Shown here piece after piece: positions 43,666-55,866 of a stretch of DNA of 64,000 bases (its first letter is position 1; every line of letters starts with the position of its first letter). A model generated the notes under the pieces. The model saw nothing but the letters and a program-made list of their open reading frames with translations, had not been told where the DNA came from and did no database searches. Position numbers and translations under genes: made by a program. Source of the stretch: Siphonodentalium dalli (lineage: Eukaryota > Mollusca > Scaphopoda > Gadilida > Siphonodentaliidae); assembly GCA_032622095.1 (NCBI GenBank), contig CP136065.1, positions 97,099,343 to 97,163,342 of the forward strand. The letters are read 5' to 3'.

Positions 43666-44554
43666 TGTAATTAATAGTACACCTTTCGTCCCACCAATAG
43701 AGAAGTATTTATTTATAGACAACTGAGCGTATTACAGACGTTACCATTTTAAATCGAACAGTCGATGTGGTTGGAATTGACGGTATAGTTCTGTTTTTGT
43801 TTTTGTTTTTAATATTTTTATTGGGATCAAAACATGAACATTAGTTAACAAATACGACAATTGGGCTTTGCAATGAGACGTATAAATCAATCTACTGGGC
43901 TAGATTAACATTTCAAGGACACCTGGCTATCATATTTCCATGAAGATACAGATGTTTTAAAGATATGTCCATGTTCTCCTCTGTTCATGGTATTCTACTG
44001 GCTAATTATTCTAAGTTTACAGCTGTATCGACACAGAGCGAGATTTTAAGTTGTTTATGTTAGGTTGTGAGTCTGTTCTAACAAAAATGAAATAGTCCTC
44101 TGTATCGGGCAAATGTACCGTTGTCAGATGCCAGTATTGTAAAATCTATCTTGAAAAGTCATGTGCTACCGACTGTTTTATCTCAGAAGAAACTATATTG
44201 GACTGCACACTGTGACCACTAATTTTGAACAGGCCTTCGATACATTTCCATCTCTGTTGACAAATAGTATCGTTTTTGTGGAAAATATCTTGAATGGGAA
44301 AGACTCAATTGTGTTATAAAACATGCGCCATTCTAATATACCATCCTCTTACGGTTCAAGGTCCCTCATTTTGCACGAATATATGTATCTCTTAAACAGA
44401 ATGATAAATATACTTCTATTGCATTCTTCTATGCATATTTTACTAGCCCAATATATGAATTCCCCGATTCCCCTTCCCCATATAAACATGACAGTTGAGA
44501 AGGTATAATTGTTCAAGTGACTTAATTCGGTCACTATTTGTCGAGGTTGTGAAT
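43666..44554. other. gene-free stretch
   Basis: TTTTTGTTTTTGTTTTT low complexity near 43,793-43,811; otherwise nothing recognised. Confidence 0.4.
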
Positions 44555-45340
44555 TTGAACGGCAAATACTCATCAGAACGAATTGTGGAGATGACTTTAT
44601 ATAACTTTGGTGGATAGCAGCGACTAAACAAATTCGTATCAAATGTTGTGCCCCCCTCCCCCCCCCCCCCACCCATCTCTCACCCAAACGGCACCAAGTT
44701 GGCGTCTTTAAATCACACGATTAGATTCCTCGTTTCACAGAGAGGAACGTTTATAAATTTGGTTGAAATCGGCGCTAACAATAAATTGTAACAGTTTTAT
44801 TGTCCCTCCCCTCCACCCACCACTGACTCGAGCTGCAGCACCTTTGACGTGTTTCAACCGCACAATTCGACGATATCACGAAGATTACTATTTATAAGTT
44901 TGATGGTAATTTTATCAGATTTAGTACTCCACCCAGTCTCTCACTTAAACGGCACAAATTTGCCGTCTTTAAATCACACGATCAGAATCCTTGTATCGTG
45001 GAGAAGAATGTGTATCAATTTGGTGGAAATCAGCGCTAAACATATTTTTATCAATGTTGGTGCCCCTCTCCCCCGTGGTGCACATCTGGTTCGAATAACG
45101 CCACTATTGAGCTATAAGCCACACCAATAGACTCTTGATAGCTTGAAGATGATTATGTATCAGTTTGGTGTAATCGGCGACTAAAAAAATTATTATCAAA
45201 CGTAACGCCCCCACCCCATCTCTCACCCAAACGGAACCAATTTGGCGTCTTAAAATCACACGATTAGATTCCTTGTATCGTGAGGGAAAATGTGTATCAA
45301 TTTGGTGGAAATCGGCGCTAACAATTTTTTTTATCAATTT
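44555..45340 (+). repeat. ~260-280 bp satellite-like tandem repeat, about 3 units
   Basis: CTCTCACCCAAACGGCACCA / AGTTGGCGTCTTTAAATCAC recurs at about 44,680, 44,938 and 45,218. Each is followed by CACGATTAGATTCCTTGT, TGTGTATCAATTTGGTGGAA and ATCGGCGCTAAC, with a C-rich tract at each unit boundary (C-run near 44,649-44,670). A half-unit spacer with similar TTTGGTG..ATCGGC words sits between copies. No coding content. Confidence 0.82.
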
Positions 45341-45879
45341 TTAACATTCTATAATTTTTCATTACAATCTCACTATAATAATAAAATGTGATTGCTATGT
45401 TCTTTATATGGCTGAGGTTAATTCAGAGAGCACTGTGGCACTCGGCAAGCTGGAAGAAGATCCCAATTAGAAAACATCCCTGGCCCAGGTGGCATATACT
45501 TTGGTGAGCAAGACGATGTGACTATTTTACAATTACCGGATTGACAGTAGTTTTTCCCAAAATATGTTCTTGATAATATATCTACAAGTGATGAATGTCT
45601 ATTTGTTTTTCACCTGAACTGACTATGTCTTAATTCCCGCTGGAATGACTTTAATACGTTAACGTTTGAATTACAAAATAATGAATCAAAATTTGGAGCT
45701 AACTGAAATCTTCAGGACTCCAGCTTGTTTTGAGTTTCCACTCAATGGATACCATCCATTGATTAATTGATGCTGTCCGTATGGAGATGACTGTCATGAT
45801 CAGAAGATTTAACAACGTGTATTCCTCGTGTATTTGAGTCACTTTTTTTTAAAGTGTTGAATAAAAAAAAATAAAACTT
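45341..45879. other. gene-free stretch
   Basis: Possibly degraded 5' sequence of the LINE that follows, but no motif is secure. Confidence 0.3.
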
Positions 45880-48560
45880 ATATAGTTGGAACTATTTACA
45901 TGCCTAATACAGCGCCAAAAGCAGACCTTGAAAAATTTATCAATCTCATTAACGAGAAAATGGATCAATTTAATAGATAACGTAAAGGGAACGGTTTTGA
46001 TAGGAGATTTCGATTTCGAATTATTGAAATACAGTAGGAACGATGAAACCAATAATGTTCTTAACTATGACATTGACAAAACCAACTAGAGTGATAGCCT
46101 TTACTGCTACTTTGATTGATCAGATTCTAATAAATTACCCCACTATTGATTATGAAACGGGCATATTACTAAGTGAATTCTCTAACTGACCACCTCGGTA
46201 CTTTCATCTGTTACAAGAGTAAGCAAAATAAATCTTTTCAAAACTCCAAGACAGAATACCTGCGAAACTATAGTGATGAAAATGTATCATGCTTCAAAAG
46301 ACTGATAAGGACGGTTAATTATAATATTATTGTGGGAAGAGCGTGCACACAGTAGTCATACAAATAATTTATGGAAATTTATTTAAATAGAAATATTTGA
46401 AATATATTTTCCACTAAAACTATCAAAACCAAAATCTACAAAACAGAAACCATGGATTTCCAAAGGAATGATGACATCATCTGAATATAAAGCTACACTT
46501 TTTCGCAGTAACTTTTGAATACAATTAATTTTTTAATTTGTTTAATAAAATAAAACGAGAAAGTAAGACCTTGAATTATAAAGATATGATAAATGAATAT
46601 AAACATAATATGGAAAAAAACATGGAAACTTATTGATGAGATAACGCAACAAAGATCTAAAAAAAAATAGAGTATCCTGTATCATTCCTCATTGCAGCTG
46701 CCAAAGAACGAATAAGAAGCTGCTGACGCCTTTAATGAATATTTCTCTACCATTTGTGATACTGCTGCTGAAAAAATACCACACACTTGTAAAAACTATT
46801 CTTCATAATTACCTACACCTTTTAGTGAAACAGTGTTTTGTTCTCCAACCCACTACACTGGAAAAAATTCAAACAACGGTTACCTCAAGTAAAGGGAAGC
46901 ACAGCATTACCAACTATGGTCTTAGCTCTTTCATTATCAAGAAAGTAATCAATGAAATTTCATAACCCTTATTTCATATTTTCTACATCTCAATAGAAAC
47001 AGGAACTATTCCAGATGACAAGATAGCAAGGGTTATACCCCTCTTCAAATCATGTGATAAAAATATGGGCAACTATCGCCCTATCAGTATTCTCTCCATT
47101 TTTCTAAAATCGTCGAAAAGATTGTATTTCACAGACTAGTTGTTTAAAAAAAAAAAAACACTCTCTATCATAATCAGTATTGGTTTAGAAAAGATCACCC
47201 AACAATTCATCCAATTTTTAAGCTACTCTTTGATGTGGATTTGAATAATGATAAGGATAAAGATTGTACTCTTATCTGTACTTATTGAATTTTCCAAAGC
47301 CTTTGACACAATAAATCATGAAATTTTGTCGAGTAAACTTGATTCTTATGGAGTAAGAGGCAGCGCCAACGAATGGTTTATAAATTAGCTGACAAGTATA
47401 TCTCAATGTGTGGAATTGGAAGGTATGGTTTCTTCCAAACTTCCAATTACACGTGGAGTCCCCCAGGGATAGGTTGCTGGGCCGATTCTTTTCTTAATAT
47501 GAGGGCTATTTAGATATAATATAGACAATTATATTTGCATGCGGGGAAACGAATCTCAACGACATTATCCTTATGTATGCTTCAAACGTTGTTAGATCTT
47601 TCGTGTTTAAATACTTCTAATACACATATTCTAGCTTGGAGGTGCACGAAATCACGTCTCCGTATTTACAGATTCTTTCTGAAGTCAGCAAGTCAAGTCA
47701 AGTTCAATTCCAGGATGTCCGTGAATATTTATTAATTACCAGAAGGCTAAATTGTACCATGGATGCTGTGCTTACATACTTTGGATGAATATTTGTGTTA
47801 TATTCGATTTATATTTTCTTCGAGGCTGTCTTTCATATATACAGATGTATAATTAGAGATAATTAACAACTGAAAATGTCATCAGATACAAGACTTTTAC
47901 GCAATATTTCTGTCAGTTTTGAATTCGCGCACCAGTGTGCGCGAATTCAAAACTGAGCGAAAAATAGTACTGCGCGAATTTAAATACGAGTAAGGTACGC
48001 TATAAATCGATTCAAAACTGTCCTTCCTTTCGAATGTCTTAGAATGCTATATACCTTACCTCAGTACATTCTCATATTATTAATGAAATTGAATTAGGTG
48101 GGAATGCGAGAACTCAAAATCAAGCTATTAATAAAAACGCTACAATAGTCACACCCAACCATTATTCAAAATTAATAACATTTTGAAGTTGCAGGATGGG
48201 TATATGAATTGCATATATCTAGTTATGCTTAAATTGACTTATGTGAACGTTCCTATATCATTTGTTAATAGTTTCAGAATATATAAAATTTCCAGTATGA
48301 GTACTAGGTGATCATTTAAAATACAAGAAACAAGGGCTCGCATTAAATTCACTGAAAAACTACCCCTCCATGTATTTCCAAAAGTTTGGAACACTCTTGA
48401 CAATACTATACAAAATATTCGATCGAAGACGGGCTTTAAGAACAAATTTACCAATTATATTATTGACAATTATTCTTTGAATATTAAGTGCGAAAAGAAG
48501 TTTTATCCAGATTGTACTAAAATGGTAGTATTATCTCTTAACTTTTGTGATTGAACAAAA
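45880..48560 (+). pseudogene. LINE ORF2: APE endonuclease, reverse transcriptase, C-terminal domain
   Basis: Fragments in order across three frames are listed here. The APE end has YMPNTAPKADLEKFINLINE and VLIGDFDFELLKYSRND. TATLIDQILINYP and SLTDHLGTFI follow. A linker carries TTLEKIQTTVTSSKGKHSI. RT block 1 is KSCDKNMGNYRPISILSIF. Block 2 is NQYWFRKDHPTIHPIFKLL. Block 3 is [20 protein letters not shown]. The PQG region reads GVPQG-like with a stop (near 47,457-47,470). The catalytic YADD region is degraded. The C-terminal signature KFTEKLPLHVFPKVWNTL is at about 48,345-48,395. Non-functional relic. Confidence 0.83.
47913..47956. repeat. perfect hairpin, 20-bp arms
   Basis: TCAGTTTTGAATTCGCGCAC and its exact reverse complement, with a 4-nt loop (CAGT). 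GCGCGAATT and GATTCAAAACTG words recur over the next 70 bp. It lies inside the decayed LINE, so it is probably a small insertion. Confidence 0.88.
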
Positions 48561-48599
48561 TAAAATAAAATAAATATTAAGCCGTTTTCAACTTTTCGC

Positions 48600-50100
48600 C
48601 AGAAGTCAGATAAACGCTCTTTATTGCTACCATATCAAGAAAAGACTACTACGGAACGCTATTTTATGTTCTATGTCGTGCAAATGGCTCTTTTGTGTTT
48701 GGGACCCAAACACCGTTGTATTTTTCATTTCTTCAATGCGTCTTTTTGGGTTACATAATGCTCGTAGAAATGTAGTTCAGATATTTATCGACCTATCTCG
48801 GGAATAATTAAAAGCGAATAATATTATGTGTATTTTGGAGCGCAAACAGCCATGTGGCTTTAATTCCACGAATAAGATCATTAACATACAATATAAAGAG
48901 CGTTTTGGAAATATTGTCACTCTGTGTCACCCCAAAGTTGTAAGCAAATGTGTCAGATATGAGTTAATTTATTCGTACGCGTGAGTATATCCTGATACAT
49001 GCTTCTTATTGATAGGGTACATGTTACCATCCACGCCACATTTAAATAGTTTGTCAACACATTCAAACGCTTTACGGAAGTCAATACATGTGGTGAATAG
49101 CTGTTTCTTCCCATTTATAAGGCTCGACAACATAAAAAATATTGTCCAAACACCACCTCCCGGGTCTAAAACCATTTTTTTCTTCATTCAGTGTTTCGTG
49201 CACCTCAAAAAATTGCATTCTGTTGTTAAGTATATTACTATATAGTTTACTGCATGTGGGGAATAGAGAGATTCCACGGTAGTTCAATGGGATTATAGGA
49301 TCCAGTGTTTTGTCTTTTGGCATGGGATATATCAAAGATTTATCCAGATCGATGGGAAAACATCGGTGTCATAAAAGATGTTGAGCAGAGATTACAATAC
49401 AGGATTAATCGTATCATATTTTAAACACTCATGTGGATTCTTGTTTGGTCCGGACGATTTACCGTTTATTGCATTTGAAAGGGCACTTTCTATTTCTTCG
49501 ACAGTAGTAGTGTGTTTCAATATATGGTTATCCTGGTAGAGTGGTTCCAGTAACTTGTATTCTAAAAACTGTTTTCTTTTAGTACTTCGATTTTTAAGAT
49601 TTCATCAAAATTACTCAGACTGATCAGGGTTATCTAATTTTTTTAATAAATTTGTCCATGTTCCAAGAACTCTATCATTGTCGTTACTAATTGATCCATC
49701 TGATTTATAAACTTCAGAGGTTATTTTAAAATTACGTTTTGGCCCCAATATTTTACACCGACTTCAATATTTAACATTAGTTCCCGTTTATATTGGCGTT
49801 CAGTAGATCGTAATTTCTTATTAAACATTCTCTTTAAAACGACGGAGGGCTAATTTTCTCTCGCGTGATTTAGTTATGTTATGCCACAATTCGGTCAATT
49901 CCTCGTTCCAAAATGGTTTATGATATTTAAACGTTTTCTTAGATTTTGGAAATTATTGAAATATGGGACTTGTTCTTGTAATTCATGTATTATATTCCTC
50001 GAGAAGCGTTCATAAATTTCATCCACCGTTTTCTGGAACTCATGCCTTCGATTTCCGAAACGAGTGAATCATGTTAACAATTGCAACATGTTAATCGTAT
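48600..50100 (-). mobile_element. decayed LINE in antisense orientation
   Basis: Minus-strand LINE fragment running from about 50,100 down to about 48,600. It is tail-to-tail with the + strand LINE that ends at 48,578. It covers the region after the endonuclease, the RT N-terminal half and the palm up to the block before the catalytic site. A 100-bp relic of the same family is at 16,640-16,760. Confidence 0.8.
48790..49990 (-). pseudogene. LINE reverse transcriptase, N-terminal half, decayed
   Basis: Read right to left: KPFWNEELTELWHNITKSRE (linker typical of LINE ORF2), VYKSDGSISNDNDRVLGTW, LDPIIPLNYRGISLFPTCSK (RT block 1), LNEEKNGFRPGRWCLDNIF (block 2), FTTCIDFRKAFECVDKLF (block 3 with the FDxFD-like region) and FGVTQSDNISKTLFILYVND (the GxxQGDxLSP block). 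Frames shift at least at 49,150 and 48,970. The catalytic YADD/FADD block was not found, so the element is truncated. Confidence 0.8.
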
Positions 50101-50179
50101 CTTCGATACTACTTCCCTTCATAACTAGCGCTAGATAGAATTACTTCCCTTACATTGTGTACTTTCGCCTTTTTGTTTA

Positions 50180-50560
50180 CATTTGACAAATATGATAGGC
50201 CAAACGAAGAATTAGCGGAGACAAGGAGTACGAGTCATGCTGGGAATACTATTAAAGCCAACAATAGTGTAGCTGGGATATTTGGTGAATATCTGAAAGG
50301 GAAAAAAACATGGACATCGAGTTTGAACAATATGGCAAAGTTGCACTCTCTGAGGTCTTGGGACATTTCTATTTTGAGGCAAGAAAACCTGACGGCGAAC
50401 GATAAAGGCCAATTCGTTAGAGAGCCTAAGGCATGTGTTAAGCCGGTATCTCTATTCTCCACACTACAATAACAACTTTGAGATTATAAAGAACCCTGAA
50501 TAGTTGGATGCAGATTCGATGTTCAATGCTGCCACACTGTTTTAACGGTCCGTAATCTGA
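50180..50560 (+). pseudogene. second DUF3504/Crypton-like recombinase fragment
   Basis: N-terminal part of the same recombinase family as at 33.3 kb, but from a different subgroup. GNTIKANNSVAGIFGEYLKG lies in the frame that begins at 50,155. A 1-bp shift at the A-run near 50,305 leads to FEQYGKVALSEVLGHFYFEA and RKPDGER (family form: EELxxxLxxFFxEARKPDGExY). Further on, NNNFEIIKNPE and LDADSMFNAATLF resemble the segment before the core catalytic domain. Box I and everything beyond are absent. No minisatellite occurs here. Confidence 0.6.
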
Positions 50561-50834
50561 CACCATAATTGGGGCCATTTTAGGCCAGCTCACGGTTCTG
50601 TGTTGGGTTATCTGATACAATTGTAAACAGCACTGCGATTCCTCCCCTATAGTGATAAGGGACATGCAATTAAACATATCTAGTTTATGTACACAGCAGA
50701 CCGTGGCATGTATATTGGGGTATCGGGTTCCTACCAATTCATGGAATCAATCTGATAAACATAGCTATAGGTTTCTGTTTCAATGGATAGACTGTACTTC
50801 GACTTTCATTTAGTGAGACATCATTCTCGACAAT

Positions 50835-50919
50835 ATGAATTGTTATTTTTTCCAATTTACTATAGTTACCGGTACCAGCATTATTTTTTTTATAATTATA
50901 TCAACTACAAAGTACAAAG
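50835..50919 (+). CDS. possible short first coding exon with signal anchor
   Basis: ATG at 50,835 encodes MNCYFFQFTIVTGTSIIFFI and then IISTTKYK. This is a single hydrophobic segment that runs directly into an ideal donor, AAAG followed by GTAAGT, at 50,920. Twenty-eight codons plus one base (phase 1). No matching downstream exon was identified. It resembles first exons of type II membrane enzymes, but the evidence is thin and chance is possible. Confidence 0.2.
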
Positions 50920-53689
50920 GTAAGTTTTATTTAACTGTTTTCTTTTATTTACTCGCGCCTGTGGCTACAACTGCAATTCACCTTTCCGTCAGTGGCCTAT
51001 AATCTCGCCCACAGCTAATTATTTCATAGAGCTAGCTGTGGTAACACAAACAAATGGTAAAAATGAGTGAAACTGTGAAGCGCGTATAGGAGCTCTGTCT
51101 GATTTGCCCGACAACTTTCGTTAAATTCTTTTTTAATTCGGTGGATACAAAAAAATCCCGTCAGTAATGTTTCAGATACTATAGCGAAGGTTATGTCAAC
51201 AATGTGTCAATAAATAATTCGAAAATAAACTTTTTGTTGGAGCGAAATGTCAGCGAAGCCAGAGGGAAAATTAAAGTTCATACCACGTCGATTTCGAGGT
51301 TTTATTCATCGACTATTTTCGATGTACACTGCTCTTGTCAATCTCGTTGAGTGCAGTAATCACATCTTTCTATACTAATGCTGAGTTAGTTTGTGAATAT
51401 ACACTGTTCTACTGTGTAATTCACCATACATTTGTCGAATCTACGAAGACTATGTGGACATTTATATATATATATATATCCGATCCGTAAATTCGTCTGA
51501 TTGTTAATAACGAGTGATAAGTGTTCGGAAACGAGGTATCTAACTGTGTGGGATTCAGATAAAAGAGCACTGCCGGTTTGTTTTGATAAGTCAATACAAG
51601 TCATATTAGCATAAACTCAGATAGTTGAAGCCTAATATTTAGTTATTATACTTCCACAGTGTGACAAAGAAGTATGTTGTCATCCCTATTTATCTTTACT
51701 TTGAATTCATAGTCCCAAATGAGCAACTTTGGTAAACGTGCAACGAATCAGTATGGACACTTCCTTCGTCAGACATTCTTCCGTTCATGGCCTGGCGCTG
51801 AACAACGTGCATATGTGATCAGCTATGGTCCACATCCAGTAAGAAACAATGTCTTTGGTTGGACAAAGAACCGCGCAACATATCCCATGTTACCTCTACA
51901 GCCGTCAACATACGGGAAACCAAAACAACCATTGCATCGCCTCTCGCTGGCCTGCTTTTTTCATAACGTCATTTATGTTGAACAACTTTGTGGAGAGAGA
52001 GAGAGAGAGAGAGAGAGCGATTTTTACATTTTCTGCTGATCAATCGTAGGAATAAATGTAAAATTTATATGAAAGCCCAGGGCTGTCGGCAGGGCTGTCT
52101 GCAGAACATATACGTTATCGTTGTGGATTGGCCGTAACATGGTGTGGCATTGACTGCTTGGAGCAATAACTTATAAAATCGCGAGTCCTCAACAGAGCCA
52201 TTCTACTATTCAATGTATTCTGAGGGGAAACCAGAACATGAGTCTGTAAAAGAGATGTTAACTGAAGAAGAGTGTCAGCTTGAACATTTTTGAATATATA
52301 TTCAAGATAGACGGACAGCCATTATAATTGGCAAGTCGTGACTGGCCTGACAGTTTTTAAAGTACACAGTTATATGCACTATGAAGTATTATGTCAATTA
52401 CAACAACCGCATTTTATTGACACTGTGTTCGATGCTAAAACCAAGTACTGAAGATTGCCTCGGCAAATGTTGGACTTAACAAATCAATATGTTGTTTTAA
52501 TTTGATTGCCATATACAAATCAAATATTCGATAGTAGTGATACATAGCTGAAGCGTTGAACCATTTAGCTACTACATAGAGCTGCCTCTCGGTATACCTC
52601 TCCATGGGGCGACAAACGTGACCAGAACCAAATTCTGGCATACAACATTACGGAATACGAAAGTGAAGGAAACATGAGACGATAGAAACAATGCATGAGT
52701 AAGCAAAAAACAAAACTTGAAATTGCAGAGCAACATTACAGCATAAATTTAATCTCAAGCCTTGTGCAGAGACACGAATGGCCGCTTAATTTAGCCAGGT
52801 TAATCCACCACTGCCTTGAAGCTACGTATGACCTAAGTGGTGGGATAATATGCTAAGACAGAACCGCATGTCGATGCCTCACTATTATCACCAGGAAGAC
52901 AACACCACGCTCACGTGATGAACCCCACGGCAGATAGGGTGACACTTTGGGGTGTTCTTAATCCTCGTAGTGGGGCGATGGACACATTTCCCCCTAGCCG
53001 ACACGGGCTCTCTCTCTATTTCTAGTAATGAAAAGCACGGACATAGGTTGTCTCTAAAACAAACAAGAAGTTCCCATACACGGTTAGGAACTATGTGGTC
53101 TCTTTACGAAATAGAATTACAGCTAATATGTTATTCGAAGGAACTTGACACATTAATTACGTCTAGTATATAGCCAATTATACTAAAATAATCGCTAGTT
53201 TTCTCTTCCAATGGAAGGATTTATAGAATACTGATGGATATGGTCGCTCCTTTGTGATATGATACTTATAAGTGATATTCTGATTTGTCGCACCAGCCTA
53301 TTTGAAGTCTCAAATTATACTTCCATGTATATGCCTATTTTTGTCACATGCATAGGAATTATTGTTATACGGACTGTAATTATCACAGAAAGACGTACTC
53401 AAGGTGTAGATAGTTATCACTCCCGAAAGAAAATTTAACCTTATTGTCTTCAGTATGACACGATACACTGGAGAGAGTTTAAGGTGAGTCTATTCCTAAT
53501 ATGGTAGACTTCATGAGCACTAATGTTACGCCTTTGTAAAACTTGAAAACACATTATTAAACTCACAACCTTGAGAAATCGACCACAAGGTGTATCTGAT
53601 AACCAAAACAGTACTGGCACCATTACCTGCGATGATACATGTGGGTCAAGTTCAAAGTGTTTCCAGTTGTGTTTTATATAATAAATATT

Positions 53690-53760
53690 GTGTCTAAACC
53701 AATTTCAACCAAATTTGGTGTGGTGACTCTGGGTACCCCGCCAGGCGGAGGTTATAATAG
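53690..53760 (+). repeat. dispersed repeat, partner of 1,968-2,075
   Basis: CAATTTCAACCAAATTTGGT followed by GTGGTGACTCTGGGTACCCC shares its core with GATTTCAACCAAATTTGGTG at about 2,030. Confidence 0.5.
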
Positions 53761-54303
53761 GCGCTAGTTTTATAAAATAAATTGATTTAAAAACATTAAT
53801 TAAATAAATAAAATAACACAAATTAGAATAAGCTCACTGTGGGCCTATTTCGGAATCAAATAAATCTGAATATTTACGTTCAATGTGAACCTATTTGAAG
53901 ACCAGTTGTATGCTCTTTATATGTGTTTCACTATGGCCCGCACCATCCAACAGAATAACGGTCATAAGTCCATAATGGGCTTGACTTATTTTAGAATCAA
54001 ATGAATCAAATGAACCTATGTGAATATTTAGGTCCAAATGTCCAGTTGATACCAGAGAATGTAGTGATAACCAGAATGTAATCTTGGAATGGCAGTCATG
54101 ACGTCCAAACAATATTTTGGGTGAAACGAATATGACGATCGACGCAAAGCCTTGTCTTTCGTTTCTTATAAATCCTAAAGTAAGACGGATATGCCACATT
54201 ATGGTATACCATGAGAAACTACTGCCAATTAGCTATTGTTTGATATATAATTTATTGCTGTATGCGGAATTATTTTTATCAGAGGTAGATACGATTACGT
54301 AAA

Positions 54304-54529
54304 ATGGCTTACTTAACACAACGGCCGTTGGCATTCTGCTACATAATTTACTAATATATAGGTTGCTGTCTACAGACTCGAACATTAAAGTAAAAACAGT
54401 ATATAATGTACCTCCTGACTCGAAATTTTAATAATTATTAGATTCCCCCCAAGATATGATATAAAACGCAATTTGTTTATTTTCCGGAAGGCAAAAAATA
54501 AAAGAATATAGTAAGGGGTGGAGCTAATT
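54304..54529 (+). repeat. ~300-bp tandem repeat unit A, left part (interrupted)
   Basis: CTTAACACAACGGCCGTTGG, ACTCGAACATTAAAGTAAAA, AAGGCAAAAAATAAAAGAAT and ATAGTAAGGGGTGGAGCTAA align with 56,205-56,400. The unit is interrupted at 54,530 by the zinc-finger element and resumes at 56,066 (GTATACGGCAACTTCATTCC, CAAGATGGCTGCCAATATGG, to about 56,178). Confidence 0.75.
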
Positions 54530-54729
54530 CACGGCTGGTAATCTATACATGCACATCCAAATAATGGACAGAATTGGATCATCCTGTTGTGCATGTATAG
54601 ATTGATTTCTTCACCTCGACAGGTAGGTACCTCATCTAAATTCACTTTTTTTGTTGATTTCTTCATTGTTTTCGCTAAAACCACTCTTACGTTGGGATGT
54701 GGGGATGGTTAACGAACGACTACACATAG
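54530..54729 (+). repeat. left TIR of zinc-finger element
   Basis: Includes the internal motif TATACATGCACATCCAAATA and its partial inverted echo TTGTGCATGTATAGATTGAT 40 bp later. The TIR end can therefore itself fold into a hairpin (AATCTATACATGCACA / TGTGCATGTATAGATT). Confidence 0.92.
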
Positions 54730-55146
54730 GTTTCCACGCCGCATGTGTCCCCGATTAAAATATCTCGGCGTTGTCATCGGAATTTTTTATTGTTTTTTTC
54801 TTCCCGGCGAAGAAAAATTATCACATTTTGGCATATTTCTACCACAAAACCGACTGGTATAGGTTTACCCATGATGTTATGTGTGATGTGTGGGCTAACG
54901 AACCATTTGCAACCATTCCCCGCTCGTCATTTTGCTGTTTACGCGAAAACCAGGACAAATCATTTCACATTTATTGTTGATCGGCATAATTGTTGAGACT
55001 GTGTAGAATTGGAGAGGCCATCCTCGCCACTAAATATCGCAATTTTCGACCTCATTTGAACACACGGGGTCCAATTATACATGCCATGTTACACTGGGGA
55101 ATATGTTTTCAATATACGAACGTGTGCACATAAAAATACGGTCGTG

Positions 55147-55206
55147 TATAACAGAGACCTGTATTGCACGTACGTAAATATTTGCAATAGACTGTTGTCA
55201 TTATGT
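55147..55206 (+). repeat. inner inverted repeat, left copy
   Basis: AGAGACCTGTATTGCACGTA, then a TAAATATTTGCA-type stretch, AGACTGTTGTCATTATGTC. It is inverted relative to about 55,808-55,868 with a few differences. Identity stops right after ATTATGTC, which is where the zinc-finger codons begin in the other copy. Confidence 0.85.
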
Positions 55207-55402
55207 CTGCATTTGATGCGTCGTTGGCTCAACTGTAATATCGACTACCGTGCTGTACGTCGTCTAGAACTACCAATCACAACATGTCAATGAATGTGTT
55301 AGTTGTAAACGTCGGCTATATTTGTTGCCACTTGTTTTAAATTTAACACACGTACGATGTTTGAGTGGACCCGCTACTTGCAACCCGTAATTTTGTGGCA
55401 CA

Positions 55403-55825
55403 TCAAAATATAACGTGGTACACATAAATTACGGAGCATTGAAAATCCTCGCACTCATCGGCCTGTTTCCCGCACCGCTGTTTGTGGTCAAGCAGGTTGT
55501 ACTTGTAAGCAAATTCGATTTGGCATACAGGACATCTTAGCTTTGTCGTAGAATGACTTAGTCGTCTGTGGCCGAGGAGGGCATACTTGCTAGTGAACTC
55601 TTTGTCACAATCACCACATGCATGCGGTTTCTCGCCCATGTGGATCTCCCTGGTGTGTTTTTTAAAACCATACACGGTCGTCAATGTTTTTTCACAAACG
55701 TTGCATTTGGTGTTCGACCCTCCTTCATGGATCACTTGTTTGTGAACAGTCAATTTACACCTTTGCGAAAAAGATTTGTCGCATCTGTCGCACTCGTGTC
55801 GCTTTCGTGAATGACATAATGACAA
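55403..55825 (-). CDS. four-finger C2H2 zinc-finger fragment captured in a DNA element
   Basis: The frame runs from about 55,837 to the stop at 55,403 on the minus strand. Four fingers occupy about 110 residues: C12-C15-H28-H33, C41-C44-H57-H62, C70-C73-H86-H91 and C98-C101-H114-C118, the last a C2HC variant. The Krüppel-type linkers are clear (HMGEKPHACGDC between fingers 2 and 3). No stop or frameshift interrupts the fingers. However, no in-frame ATG precedes finger 1: the listed position 55,825 is a TTG, an upstream TAA lies near 55,848, and the first in-frame ATG falls before finger 3. It is thus a 5'-truncated capture, or an exon entered by splicing (an AG lies just before ACTGTTGTC). 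It could bind DNA; its role in the element is unknown. Confidence 0.8.
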   Translation of the reverse strand: MSLCHSRKRHECDRCDKSFSQRCKLTVHKQVIHEGGSNTKCNVCEKTLTTVYGFKKHTREIHMGEKPHACGDCDKEFTSKYALLGHRRLSHSTTKLRCPVCQIEFAYKYNLLDHKQRCGKQADECEDFQCSVIYVYHVIF

Positions 55826-55866
55826 CAGTCTATATGCAAATATTTAAGTACGTGCAATACAGGTCT

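Larger units (their letters stand above)
45880..48578 (+). mobile_element. decayed LINE with endonuclease end, RT and C-terminus
   Basis: 5'-truncated LINE in + orientation. It starts in the APE endonuclease domain, contains most RT blocks, and finishes with a C-terminal domain and an (AAAAT)n tail, ACAAAATAAAATAAAATAAA, at about 48,556-48,575. A perfect hairpin (47,913-47,956) lies between the RT and the C-terminal part. Multiple frameshifts and stops are present. It is a different family from the 17.3 kb LINE. Confidence 0.85.
50561..54303. other. gene-free stretch with microsatellites
   Basis: Contains (TA)n at 51,463-51,479, (GA)n at about 51,993-52,017 and the dispersed repeat core at 53,690-53,745. 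A 106-codon frame at 51,719-52,039 runs through the (GA)n and has no recognisable domain. Confidence 0.4.

Noticed and set aside
51719-52039. 106-codon frame ending in RERERE
   Set aside because: It runs through a (GA)n microsatellite and has no domain or splice context.
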